Of a DNA stretch of 64,000 nucleotides, positions 45,873 through 56,655 are shown in pieces (position 1 is the first letter of the stretch; each line of letters starts with the position of its first letter). A model generated the notes under the pieces. It was given only the letters and a program-made list of their open reading frames with translations. It was not told the origin of the DNA and ran no database searches. The position numbers and the translations under genes are program-made. The DNA is taken from the NCBI RefSeq assembly GCF_022539505.1, contig NC_061514.1, forward strand, positions 222,975,837-223,039,836, given 5' to 3'. Origin of the DNA: Lolium rigidum. Lineage: Eukaryota > Streptophyta > Magnoliopsida > Poales > Poaceae.

Positions 45873-47039
45873 TGTTGACTGCCAAAACCCACCGGCGGGC
45901 AGCGGCCTTGTCAACACCGTAGAGCCGGGAAGAGCCTAGAGCTGCGGCTGGCTGAGACCCCTCCGAGCGACGGCCCGCAATGCTCTTCTGGTCACACGCG
46001 GCGTTGCGAAGTGCAGGGCGTGCCACCCGACCTATACCCGGTCGGGAAGGTGATGAGGATGCCTCGCTTAGTTTCCTGCAGGGCATACATGTAAACGTTA
46101 AATACGAGCCTCGATCGGCTCTCGAGGTTATCTCCGTGAATCGGCTCAAAGAGCCGATCCACCCATGATCCGTGCGGGGTGCACGAATACTTGGTGGTCC
46201 CGCTTGATCAAGATGAAGCTAATGAGATCTACGACGATTTAGGGTTTTCACCGCATAATCGGATCATCCTACTCCAGGTTGGGCCTTGCGGCCACGCACG
46301 GTGCTCGTAAGCCGATCCTAAACAAGGCCAAAAAACCAACATGAAGTTGATCCTAGGAACATCCCGTTTAGGACTTGCGAACGCCACCCTACGTGCCACC
46401 TGGATCCTCCCCCTTTGTAAGGCCTAACTATTGCGAGATATTAAACTAATCCTTGTAGAACAAGGAGCAATCGTAACGGATCAGATCTACTAAACAATGA
46501 TCAAGCGGGTGCCGCCCCACACCCGAGATAGGCGTGAGGACGGCTAGATATGCAAGGGTTGCACTACGTAAGCATGCTTAAACGAAGAACAATGCTAACC
46601 CTAACACATCTAATGATAACTACGTTGCTCGCCATCAAAAACGCTTCAGTACGAGCAACGCATGAACAACGTGGGGCTTGTGCTGCCTAGATCGCAAGAT
46701 GCGATCTAGGCAGCATGTCGCTACTCCGATAGAAACCCTCGAGATGAAGGAGTTGGCGATGCGCCGAGATTGGTTTGTTTTTGGGGTTGAACGTGAGTTG
46801 TTGTTTATTCCATAAACCCTAGGTACATATTTATAGTCCAGGGGACTTTCTAATGAGGGCGTGCACTAAACCGTGCACGAGTAAGATTCTATCTCTTATC
46901 TAAAATAATAAACTACTAAATAAAGATACACGGGCAATTCAGCCCAAAACCCTTCGTGCCGAGCCGCTTTAGAAATCTTCCACATGTAATCTTCCAAGCC
47001 CGGCCCACCTCCGGATTTGTCTAAAATCTGGTGATAACA
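45873..47039 (-). repeat. LTR of RLG-1 (3' LTR in element orientation)
   Basis: 1167 bp, bounded by TG and CA, matching 51582-52749. Differences from the partner cluster at CAG/CTG sites. For example, 46021-46050 has CCCGACC/CCCGGTCGGG where 51731-51760 has CCTGACC/CCTGGTCAGG. Confidence 0.93.
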
Positions 47040-47053
47040 CATGCCCCCCCGGT
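47040..47053 (-). other. Polypurine tract of RLG-1
   Basis: Minus-strand ACCGGGGGGGCATG abuts the TGTTATCACC start of the LTR. It is the plus-strand primer in element orientation and fixes the element on the minus strand. Confidence 0.8.
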
Positions 47054-47326
47054 TTTGGAAATAACATTTCCAAAATCATTATGCTTTCCCTTCGAAGGGT
47101 CATGTCGTGGCGAGGAGCGAGCCGTTACGACATCCGTCATCATTATGCCCTGTCTTCTCGGCTTCTCTAAAAATTTCGACAGCTTTAGCATCGATCCCTT
47201 GGAAGCTGTAATGGCATTAAACCTTCACCAGATTTCTCATTATTTAACCGTGCCGATCGGTTAGCTCTCTTTATCCTCTATTCCATCCCAGCTATCGGCA
47301 CCAAAAAACCCTCTCCTCCCGTAGCG

Positions 47327-47749
47327 ATGTCTTCCTCTTCCTCTTCCTTCTCAAAACTCTTCCCCCAATCTTCGCCGAAGAAGAAGAACGAGGACAGCCT
47401 CCACCCCACGAGTGAATCCCTTCTCCTCCGACAAGGAGGAGAAAGAAGGAGAAGCAGCGAAGGCCAAGGCCTCCCCTCCGCCAAGCTCCCGCCGAAGAAG
47501 CGCCCCCGCATGTGGGCGGACAGCGAGGACGAAGACGATGACGAAGAGGAAGAGGAGGAGGATGACTCCTCCTCCTCCATCGGGTATCCGCCGACCAAGC
47601 GCTTCCGCTCCCGGGCGGACAGCGAGGATGATGATGATGACGAGGAGGAAGAGGCTCCGGCCAAGGGCCGGGGCAGCGGCGACGAGGAGCTCCTCGGGAG
47701 CGGCGCCGACGACGTCGACGGCGGCGATGACGAGGACAGCGACGACTAG
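47327..47749 (+). CDS. Acidic 140-aa ORF antisense to RLG-1
   Basis: An uninterrupted frame from ATG (MSSSSSSFSK) to TAG lies between gag and the 3' LTR, on the strand opposite to gag. It has a Ser/Lys-rich N-terminus and then two diverged copies of one module: PPKKRPRMWADSED with an acidic run, and PPTKRFRSRADSED with an acidic run. A Gly/Asp-rich acidic tail ends the protein. The KKRPR patch resembles a nuclear localisation signal. A TTATTTAA stretch about 85 bp upstream and 'ggaattaatgaaattg' about 90 bp downstream could be promoter and polyadenylation signals. Extra antisense ORFs are known in some plant Gypsy elements; no function is claimed. Low-complexity composition could make a chance frame, but the 140-codon length and duplicated module argue for a real one. 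Confidence 0.5.
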   Translation: MSSSSSSFSKLFPQSSPKKKNEDSLHPTSESLLLRQGGERRRSSEGQGLPSAKLPPKKRPRMWADSEDEDDDEEEEEEDDSSSSIGYPPTKRFRSRADSEDDDDDEEEEAPAKGRGSGDEELLGSGADDVDGGDDEDSDD

Positions 47750-47799
47750 TAGTATAGGACTAGTAGTAGCGAGTGCACTAGGCACCGGATCCCTCTTTT

Positions 47800-48759
47800 G
47801 AGAGCCATCGGCTCTTTCTTGTAAAGCCGCTCCTTGGAATTAATGAAATTGTTCTTTCCATTCATCCTTTAATCGCTCCAATTTCATTCCCTCCGTTTGT
47901 CATGCTAAGACCGATAGCAACGCGTCGGACTTCTTTCCTTTCCTTGCAGCAACAGCACAGTCCAAGCCCTGTACTAGACGACGGCTTTTCCTTCCCAGTT
48001 CCTCTCTGAGACGACCATGATGCAGCCGCGGCCGAGGTGACCCTAATCGGCTCTCAAAAAACAGGGCATCTTCCGGGCTTGTTGCCCCCCGAGTCTCGGC
48101 CAAGGCAAAGCGGAGCTGTATGGACCTAGGCTCGATCATGTCCGAGGGAGCTCCTTATGCCGAGCTAGCCGATTTAAACATACATCGGCTTCCCAAAGCG
48201 AAGAGCCCTCAAGGTGAGCTGCCCCCCGAGTTTCTTCAGTTCTTGCCGGCCAGATAGGCTCCTTTCCTTTGATGGACCTGATGCAATCCATCCTTGACCT
48301 GATCCGCACGCCCATGCTGCTCCTGACATTGTCCTTGAAGAAATCTCCCTTGAGTCGATGGCCATGCATCGGCTTTCATGTCCTTAAGTCGATGCCTGCT
48401 TGCATCGGGCCGTGTTCGAAAATTTTCGAATTTTCATTTTTATTACGGCCGACACTGTGCATCGGCCCCCATATTCCAATACCCATCAACAAAAGATGAG
48501 ATGCTTCTGTTGCATATCCTCATATTTTCATATACCGGGTGCCCCCGAGCCGATTCGTCAAGAAAATTGATGGTATCGGCTGCGTTGGATAACATGTTGA
48601 ACCCGAGCGAGAAAGGTAGGTGAGGATAATTTTGGCCGATTGCTGGAATCGGCCTCCACGTTGCTTGCTCGTTGAAGGTTTTGTAAGTTCCCTTCATAAA
48701 TTTTTGGGGGCTGATCACAAGGATCAGCCTCTCCTGGTTTGCTCATTGGTTTGATCTTG
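47800..48759. other. Non-coding internal region of RLG-1
   Basis: The region is rich in 'catcggc'/'gccgatg' words and has no long supported frame. It lies between the end of gag (48760) and the antisense ORF, in the place where pol would sit in an autonomous relative. Confidence 0.5.
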
Positions 48760-51520
48760 CTACTTGGTCAGGCTGGATGAAACCAACCCAACCTCTGACT
48801 TGATGCGCTTGCTATCGTCCACCTTGAGTGCTCCGTAGAGTCGTGGAGCGCTACGCTCTGTCGGCAAGACGAGTACCATGTTTGTGCCAGCCGATGTCTC
48901 ATCATCGGCTTTCCTCTGTTTAGGGCGCCACTCCATTTTCCGTGGACGACCCTCTTCATCCGGGGTCCGCTGAACTTTTGCAGCCGGATCAGGCCGTGCC
49001 TTCCTTAGCGTATGCAGGTACAACCTTTCGGCTTCCTCCGGGCCGCGCAATCGCTGAACCACTGCGCTTCCGGGAACGGCTGAGTCCGTCGGGGCACCAC
49101 CTTGGCCGGTGGTACCTATCTTCTTCCACTTCTCCCTCGTCTTCGAATCTTCAAGATCTGCCCAACGAGGTGACTCGGCGCGTTTGCTTTGTGGCGGGAG
49201 AGGCCCTAGGCGCTCGAACACGGACACGTTGGCTGCCTCCTTCTTTTTCCGGTTGCATTCGGGCAATTGCCGATTGTGGGTAATCGGCTCATTCCTGAAT
49301 CCCAGCGAGTGTCCGAAGAAGGGGCAGTCCCAATGCCCGGCGTTGTCGTCTTGCTCCCTTGATGCTTCCGTGGCATAGCGCTCGTGCTCCTCCTCATCGC
49401 GATTCTGCCGACGATGTCTTCTGGCTTCTCTAGCCAAACGATCTTCTCTATCATCGTAATTGGACCGTCGGCGTTGGTCATACTGACTAACATATTTGTT
49501 GAGGAGGTGATCAGAGAGGGGTCGCTGATATCTTATATTCTTCACCTCTCCTTCTGTGACATAGCGCTTGCCATCATGACGGAGCCGATCGCGTGGAGCG
49601 GCCTCCTCCGTGTCCTTGCTATGAGAGCAGCTGCCCTCATCTCCATCTTTGCCAGAGTGGTTTCCAGGTCCTACCATGTTGATGCTGAACGAGGGACTCG
49701 GGCTGGCAACCTTCGGGGTAGGTGATTTCCACCATGTTAACGGCGGGGAAGGGTTGGGTGTCGACCTTCATGGCGTGCTGGTTGAAAATTAGCCGCCCCT
49801 TCTCTATCGCCGCTTGGATGTGCCGACGCCACACCCGGCGGTCGTTGGTGGCATGGGAAAGCGAGTTGTGGAACTTGCGGTACGGCTTTCCGTTTAGCTC
49901 CTTCGCCGTGGGGAACTTGAGACCTTCAGGAATCGTCAACTGTTTCTCCTTGAGCAGGAGGTCGAAGATTTGTTCAGTCTTGGTCACGTCAAAATCAAAT
50001 CCCCTGGGCGGCCCTGGTGGCTTCACCCATTTGCAGGCCACAGGGGTCCCCCCCTGTGTCCACTCAGCCACTGCTATCTCTTGGCCTCCCGCAGGCACTT
50101 CATCTTCCTCTGTATCGACCATAACTACTGCACGCTTGAACTTGTCTTGGTACAGGTCGGGGTGGCGCTGTTCATATGCGGATAGTTTCTGAACCATGTG
50201 CGCCAGCGAGGGATAATCTGCTTGGGAGGCCATGTCCTTGAGCTGTGTCGCAAGGCCTGCTACTGCCAACTCGACTGCTTCCTTTTCAGTTATACGAACC
50301 GAATAACATCGGTTCCTAAGATTCTGAAGCGCTGGATGTATTCGTCACCGTTTCCCCGCGCTTCGACGTAGTTGTGCTAGATCGGCAATGCCGGACTCGG
50401 AAGCTTCGAATGGTATTGCATATGGAACTGTTCTTCCAATTGCTTCCAAGTTTGGATGGAGTTTGCTGGCAAGGAGGTGTACCATCCAAAAGCCGATCCC
50501 GTGAGGGACTCGTGAAAAAGCCTCACGCGTAGCTGATCCGACACCGAAGCCGGTCCTAGTTGGAGCCAAATATCGGCTGATGTGCTCGATGGAGCTGGAG
50601 CCATCCGATCCACTGAATTTGGAGAAGTCGGGGAGCCGATATTTAGGTGGCAGCGGGATCATCTCGTAATCGTCGGGTACGGCTTGGAATAGCCGATCGC
50701 CCTTCTTTCGGCATCATGCCGGATTGGTCTCTCGGTATGGTGCGATCCGATCCGCTGTGCTGGCCGTAGGAGTTGCACTACGAAGGTTCGCCGGGGTGGC
50801 GTACTTGGCCTGCCATGTTTGCTTTTCCAGCTACGAGCCATCTGCAGGAGGCCGGGCTCGGGAGTTTCGTCGGTGTGGCGTATTTAGTTAGCCACGTCTG
50901 CTCGGTCGCCGACTTTCCTCCTGTCTTCGCCGGAGTCCCCGATGTTGTGGCCTGGTTTGTGAGTGCCCAGTCGCCACAATCCGGCACATACATGCACGCG
51001 TATCCATGAGGGATCTCCTTAGGCGCCTCCATTAAGAGCCTGGTAGTCACTAGGGTCGCCACCAATCCTGTAGACGAGGAATGCCGGTGTAGTCGGCACT
51101 TCAGCTCGGTGCTGCCAACGCAAATGGCAGCGGTGGACGGGGCCTGGAATGGCAACTCTCCTTGATGCGTCCCGAGAGCTGGTCCCGACGGCGAGTGCGG
51201 TGGCTCATGATCTCCTGGATCACGCGCGGAGCGACACGCTCCAACACGTTGACCAAGTTCTCGAAGTGGCGGTGTAGCGAGTGAGCCACCGAGGTAGTTG
51301 ATCTCTGCCGCGGACCCACGGTGCGTTCCTCCGACGGGGTTGAGAAGTCTATCCCATCGAGCGCACCTTGCGGTGAGAACCCCTTCCATCCGATGCCACC
51401 GGAACGGGTTCTGCGAAAAGAGCCGATGAGGTCGGCTTCGAGGGTAGCCTTGATCTCGTTGTATTGCTTCTTGAGGTCGTCGGGCGGATCCTCGTAGGTG
51501 AGCGGCGTGCCGTCCGCCAT
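48760..51520 (-). CDS. gag polyprotein of RLG-1 (frame broken)
   Basis: A Gypsy gag of the large grass type reads leftward from ATG at 51518-51520 (MADGTPLTYEDPPDD). Successive blocks are FSPQGALDGID and AHSLHRHFENLVNVLERV (51101-51520), IPLPPKYRLPDFSKFSG with SSIEHISRYLA (50345-50662), and LKDMASQADYPSLAHMVQKLSAYE with FDFDVTKTEQIFDLLLKEKQ (49637-50269). A charged C-terminal part follows, with LSDHLLNKYVSQYDQRRR (48760-49677). The frame changes several times, at sites compatible with CAG/CTG consensus error. No protease motif follows, so the polyprotein stops at the end of gag. It would form the particle core if expressed, with enzymes supplied in trans. Confidence 0.82.
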
Positions 51521-51581
51521 CTCGGATGTAGATGGCGATGTGGTTGATGTAGACGATTGTCCCCGCGGCGTGCCGAGAATG

Positions 51582-52749
51582 TGTTGGCTGCCAAAACCCA
51601 CCGGCGGGCGGCGGCCTTGTCAACACCGTAGAGCCGGGAAGAGCCTAGAGCTGCGGCGGGCTGAGACCCCTCCGAGCGACGGCCCGCAATGCTCTTCTGG
51701 TCACACGCGGCGTTGCGAAGTGCAAGGGCGTGCCACCTGACCTATACCTGGTCAGGAAGGTGATGAGGATGCCTCGCTTAGTTTCTGCGGGGCATACATG
51801 TAAACGTTAAATACGAGCCTCGATCGGCTCTCGGGTTATCTCGTGAATCGGCTCAAAGAGCCGATCCACCCATGATCCGTGCGGGGTGCACGAATACTTG
51901 GTGGTCCTGCTTGATCAAGATGAAGCTAATGAGATCTACGACGATTTAGGGTTTTCACCGCATAATCGGATCATCCTACTCCGAGGTTGGGCCTTGCGGC
52001 CACGCACGGTGCTCGTAAGCCGATCCTAAACAAGGCCAAAAAACCAACATGAAGTTGATCCTAGGAACATCCCGTTTAGGACTTGCGAACGCCACCCTAC
52101 GTGCCACTGGATCCTCCCCCTTTGTAAGGCCTAACTATTGCGAGATATTAAACTAATCCTTGTAGAACAAGGAGCAATCGTAACGGATCAGATCTACTAA
52201 ACAATGATCAAGCGGGGTGCCGCCCCCACACCGAGATAGGCGTGAGGACGGCTAGATATGCAAGGGTTGCACTACGTAAGCATGCTTAAACGAAGAACAA
52301 TGCTAACCCTAACACATCTAATGATAACTACGTTGCTCGCCATCAAAAACGCTTCGAGTACGAGCAACGCATGAACAACGTGGGGCTTGTGCTGCCTAGA
52401 TCGCAAGATGCGATCTAGGCGACATGTCGCTTACCGATAGAAACCCTCGAGATGAAGGAGTTGGCGATGCGCCGAGATTGGTTTGTTTTTGGGGTTGAAC
52501 GTGAGTTGTTGTTTATTCCATAAACCCTAGGTACATATTTATAGTCCGGGGGACTTTCTAATGAGGGCGTGCACTAAACCAGGTGCACGAGTAAGATTAT
52601 ATCTCTTATCTAAAATAATAAACTACTAAATAAAGATACACGGGCAATTCAGCCCAAAACCCTTCGTGCCAGGCCGCTTTAGAAATCTTCCACATGTAAT
52701 CTTCCAAGCCCGGCCCACCTCTGGATTTGTCTAAAATCTGGTGATAACA
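51582..52749 (-). repeat. LTR of RLG-1 (5' LTR in element orientation)
   Basis: 1168 bp, partner of 45873-47039. It begins TGTTGGCTGCC on the plus strand and ends GTGATAACA, with CCCCC after it. Confidence 0.93.
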
Positions 52750-52754
52750 CCCCC

Positions 52755-54995
52755 TAATTTCTGGCTACTTTCTTTTTGTTTTGATCTCAAGCCGCATTTG
52801 AAACGTTGGGACCGCTGCTGCAAAATGGGACCCGCATGTCACCCTCTATGTACAATAAAAGTTTATTTTCTTTTATTATTTTTCACCCTCTGATTTTTGG
52901 TCACTTGCCTTGTTCTTTCAATCTCATGCCGCCTTTGAAACATTGAGGAACCTGCTGGCTCATGGGTCCCGCATGTCATCCTCTCAGAACGGTAAATGTT
53001 TCTTTTCTTGGATTTTATTTACCAAATGATTTTTGGTTTATTTTTCTTTCGATCTCCTGCCACCTTTAAAACGTTGAGGACGCTGTTGGCTCACGGGTCC
53101 CACATGTTAGCCTCTATGAACAATAAACGCTGAGGATGCTGCTGCCTCATGGGTCCCGCATGTCATCTTCTCAGAATGATAAATGTTTCTTTTCTTGGAT
53201 TTTTTACCAACAAATTTTTGGTTTATTTTTTCTTTCCATCCCCTGCCGCCTTTAAAACGTTGACGACGCTGCTGGCTCATGGGTCCCCAATGTCAGCCTC
53301 CCCGTACAAGAAACATGTGATATCTTGATTATTTTGCAGACAATAAACAATGTATTCGCTCTGAGCTATTGCAAAGGGATAAATTTAATCTTTATTTTTA
53401 CATAAACAAACTTATATGTTGAATCTCCTTGTTTTTTGTTTTTGCGAAGCATATGACTTTCCTATTTTGGAATGGGCTGAAATTGTACGAAACAAAAGGC
53501 GTCCAACATGATAGTTTGAAGGCCCAGATGGCCAGAAGTAGCCCAATTGAAATATTTCTTTTCTTGGATTTTTTCACCACTGATTTACGGCTACTTCCTT
53601 TTTCTTTGGTCCTGTGCCTCCTTGGAAACGTTGAGACCGCTTGCTTCAAAATGGGACCCGCATGTCATCCTCTATGTACAATAAAAGTTTCTTTTCTTGG
53701 ATTATTTTTGGCTCTCGATATTTGGCACTTGCCTTTTTCTTTCGATCTCATGCCGACTTTGAAACGTTGAGACCGCTGCTGCAAAATGGGACCCGCATGT
53801 CATCCTCTATGCATAATAAAGTTTCTTTTCTTGGATTATTTTTGGCTCCTTATATTTAGTCACTTTCCTTTTCCTTTCGGTCTCCTGCCGCCTTTGAAAC
53901 GTTGAGGAAGCTGCTGGCTCATGGGTCCCGCATGTCATCATCTATGAACAATAAAAGTTTCCTTCATTGGATTTATTTTTTACCCCTAATTTCTGGCTAT
54001 TTTCCATTTTCTTTTGATCCCCTGCCCCCTTTGAAACGATGAGGACGCTACTGGCAGGTCGGTCCTACATCCTCTATGAACAATAAAACTTTCCTTTCAT
54101 GGATTTATTTTTGACCCCTTTTGATCCCCTGCCGCTTTGGAATCGTTGAGGATGCTGCTGCCTCATGGGTCCCGCATGTCATCCTCTTAGAACGGTGAAT
54201 GTTTCTTTTCTTAGATTTTTTTACCAACTGATTTTTTGCCTTTGTCTTTCGATCTCCTTATGTCTTTAACACGTTGAGGACGCTGCTGGATCACGGGTCC
54301 CACATATCAGCCTCTATGAACAATAAACCTTTCCTTTGTTTGATTTATTATTGACCCATAATTTCGGCTATTTGCCTTTTTCTTTCGATCTCATGCCGCC
54401 TGCGAAACGTTGAGACGCTGCTGGCTCATGGGTCCCACATGTCAGCCTCTATGAACAGTAAAAGTTTTCTTTGTTGGATTTATTTTTGACCCTAATTACT
54501 GGCTATTTACCTTTTTTATCCCCTGCCGCCTTTGAAACTAAGAGGACGCTGCTGGCCCATGGGTCCCACATCTCAGCCTCTCTGAACGATAAATGTTTCC
54601 ATTTTTTTCGATCCCGTGCCGCCTTAGAAACGGTGAGACCGCTACTACAAAACGGGACCCATATGTCATCCTCTATGTACAATAAAAGTTTCTTTGCTTG
54701 GATTATTTTTGGCACCTGATATATGGTCACTTGCCTTTTTTCCGATCCCCTGCTGCCTTTGAAACGTTGAGGACGCTGCTGGCTCATGGGTCCCACATGT
54801 TAGCCTCTATGAACAATAAACATTTCATTTCTTGGATTTATTTTTGACCGCTGATTTCTGGCAACTTTGCTTTTTCTTTCGATCCCCTGCCGCCTTTGTT
54901 AAAGTTGAGGACGCTGCTGCAAAATGTGTCCCACATGGCAGCTTCTTTGTACGATAATTGTTTCCTTTCTTGGATTTTTTTCCACTTCTGGCTGA
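52755..54995 (+). repeat. CACTA subterminal tandem array, second part
   Basis: This continues the array interrupted by RLG-1. It contains about 16 degenerate units with 'ccgcctttgaaacgttgag', 'cgctgctg', 'catgggtcccgcatgtca' and 'ctctatgaacaataaa'. Units here are more diverged and more variable in length than those before RLG-1. A unique piece at about 53330-53540 interrupts it. Confidence 0.8.
53330..53540. other. Non-repeat island inside the CACTA array
   Basis: About 200 bp of AT-rich sequence ('caataaacaatgtattcgctc' through 'gcccagatggccagaagtagcc') does not match the repeat unit. It is either the inner body of the CACTA or a small filler insertion; no ends were found. Confidence 0.35.
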
Positions 54996-55002
54996 TGGGT
55001 CC

Positions 55003-56639
55003 TGATGTCTACGGGAGCTTCTATTCTTGTAGACAGTGTTGGGCCTCCAAGAGCAGAGGTTTGTAGAACAGCAGCAAGTTTCCCTTAAGTGGATACCCAA
55101 GGTTTATCGAACTCAGGGAGGAAGAGGTCAAAGATATCCCTCTCATGCAACCCTGCAACCACGAAGCAAGAAGTCTCTTGTGTCCCCAACACACCTAATA
55201 GGTGCACTAGTTCGGCGAAGAGATAGTGAAATACAGGTGGTATGAATAAGTAGTAGCAACGGCACCAGAAAAGTAAACAAGCAGCGATAGCAGTATTTAG
55301 GAACAAGGCCTAGGGATTAGACTTTCACTAGTGGACACTCTCAACATTGATCACATAACAGAACAGATAAATGCATACTCTACACTCTTGTTGGATGATG
55401 AACACATTGCGTAGGATTACACGAACCCTCAATGCCGGAGTTAACAAGCTCCACAATAATGCTCATATTTTAGTAACCTTTAGTGTAAGATAGATCAAAA
55501 GACTAAACCAAGTACTAACATAGCATGCACACTTGTCACCTTCATGCATATGTAGGAGGAATAGATCACATCAATATTATCATAGCAATAGTTAACTTCG
55601 CAATCTACAAGAGATCATGATCATAGCATAAACCAAGTACTAACACGGTGCACACATCTGTCACCTTTGCACACGTGCGGGAGGAATAAAACTACTTTAA
55701 TAACATTGCTAGAGTAGCACATAGATAAATTGTGATACAAACACATTGCAATCATAAAGAGATATAAATAAGCACCTCACTATGCCATTCAACGAGTGAA
55801 TAAGTATTCTGTGAAATATAGCCTAAGAGACCCACACGGTGCACACCTCTGTCACCTTTACACACGTGGGACAAGGAGTCTCCAGGAGATCACATAAGTA
55901 AAACTCACTTGACTAGCATAATGACATCTAGATTACAAGCATCATCATATGAATCTCAATCATGTAAGGCAGCTCATGAGATTATTGTATTGAAGCACAT
56001 AGGAGAGAGATGAACCACATAGCTACCGGTACAGCCCCGAGCCTCGATGGAGAACTACTCCCTCCTCATGGGAGCAGCAGCGGTGATGAAGATGGCGGTG
56101 GAGATGGCAGCGGTGTCGATGGAGAAGCCTTCGGGGCACTTCCCCGCTCCGGCGGGGTGCGGAACAGAGACTCCTGTCCCCCAGATCTTGGCTTCGCGAT
56201 GGCGGCGGCTCTGGAAGGTTTTCCGTATCGTGGTTTTTCGCATCAGGGGTTTCGCGACGGAGGCTTTAAGTAGGCGGAAGGGCAGCGCAGGAGGGTCGAA
56301 GGGGTGGCCACACCATATGGCGGCGCGGCCAGGGCCTGGGCCGCGCCGGCCTATGGTCCAGGGGCCCGGTGCCCCCCTCTGGTCCTTCCGGGTGTTCTGG
56401 ATGCTTCCGGTGAAAATAGGAACCTGGGTCTTGGTTTCGTCCGATTCCGAGAATATTTCGTTACTAGGATTTCTGAAACCAAAAACAGCAGAAAACAGGA
56501 ACTGGCACTTCGGCATCTTGTTAATAGGTTAGTTCAAGAAAATGCACGAATATGACATAAAGTGTGCATAAAACATGTAGGTATCATCAATAATATGGCA
56601 TAGAACATAAGAAATTATCGATACGTCGGAGACGTATCA
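55003..56639 (-). repeat. LTR of RLG-2 (3' LTR in element orientation)
   Basis: 1637 bp, TG to CA. Relative to the 60127 copy it lacks about 60 bp after 'caccagaaaagt' (55270). The lost block lies between AGTAAACAAGC direct repeats, which suggests slippage or repeat-mediated deletion. It has a GC-rich hairpin-prone segment at 56310-56390. Open frames at 56010-56555 are LTR sequence, not genes. Confidence 0.93.
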
Positions 56640-56655
56640 GCATCCCCAAGCTTAG
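56640..56655 (-). other. Polypurine tract of RLG-2
   Basis: Minus-strand CTAAGCTTGGGGATGC abuts the LTR start TGATACGTC. The identical 16-mer occurs twice more inside the element (58519-58534 and 58576-58591). Confidence 0.78.

Larger units (their letters stand above)
45873..52749 (-). mobile_element. RLG-1: non-autonomous Gypsy LTR retrotransposon (gag, no pol)
   Basis: A 6.9-kb unit has near-identical LTRs (45873-47039 and 51582-52749) that start TGTT and end AACA, and a CCCCC target duplication. Orientation is minus. A purine tract (ACCGGGGGGGCAT on the minus strand) precedes the 45873-47039 LTR, and gag reads leftward from the other LTR. The primer-site area just inside the 51582 LTR reads 'cattctcggcacgccgcgg' and is not a clear tRNA match. 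The internal 4.5 kb has gag but no protease, reverse transcriptase or integrase. The remaining space contains an antisense acidic ORF. Confidence 0.9.
44655..55002 (+). mobile_element. CACTA element, left arm, interrupted by Gypsy element RLG-1
   Basis: It starts TACTACAAGAAAAATTGCC, with T for the usual first C. A subterminal region of about 330 bp follows, 'ccgacgaagttgaag' through 'gatgcaggatcatgagtcccgcatg'. A long array of units of about 136 bp then runs to 45867 and, after the inserted RLG-1, from 52755 to 55002. No transposase (TNP2/TNPD-like) reading frame is present in any part, so it is non-autonomous or deleted. RLG-2 is inserted at its right-hand end. Confidence 0.85.

Noticed and set aside
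47351..47785. Minus-strand 144-aa and 128-aa frames opposite the acidic ORF
   Set aside because: They are hydrophobic or serine mirror translations of GAG/GAC codon runs; only the plus-strand frame has a start, a duplicated module and plausible flanking signals.
45873..52749. Using LTR divergence to date RLG-1 and RLG-2
   Set aside because: Most mismatches are at CAG/CTG sites and are probably sequencing artefacts, so any age would be inflated.
56010..56555. Overlapping ORFs in the RLG-2 LTR (161, 153 and 87 aa)
   Set aside because: They lie wholly within LTR sequence, recur in the other LTR with frame changes at CAG/CTG sites, and match no protein family I know.
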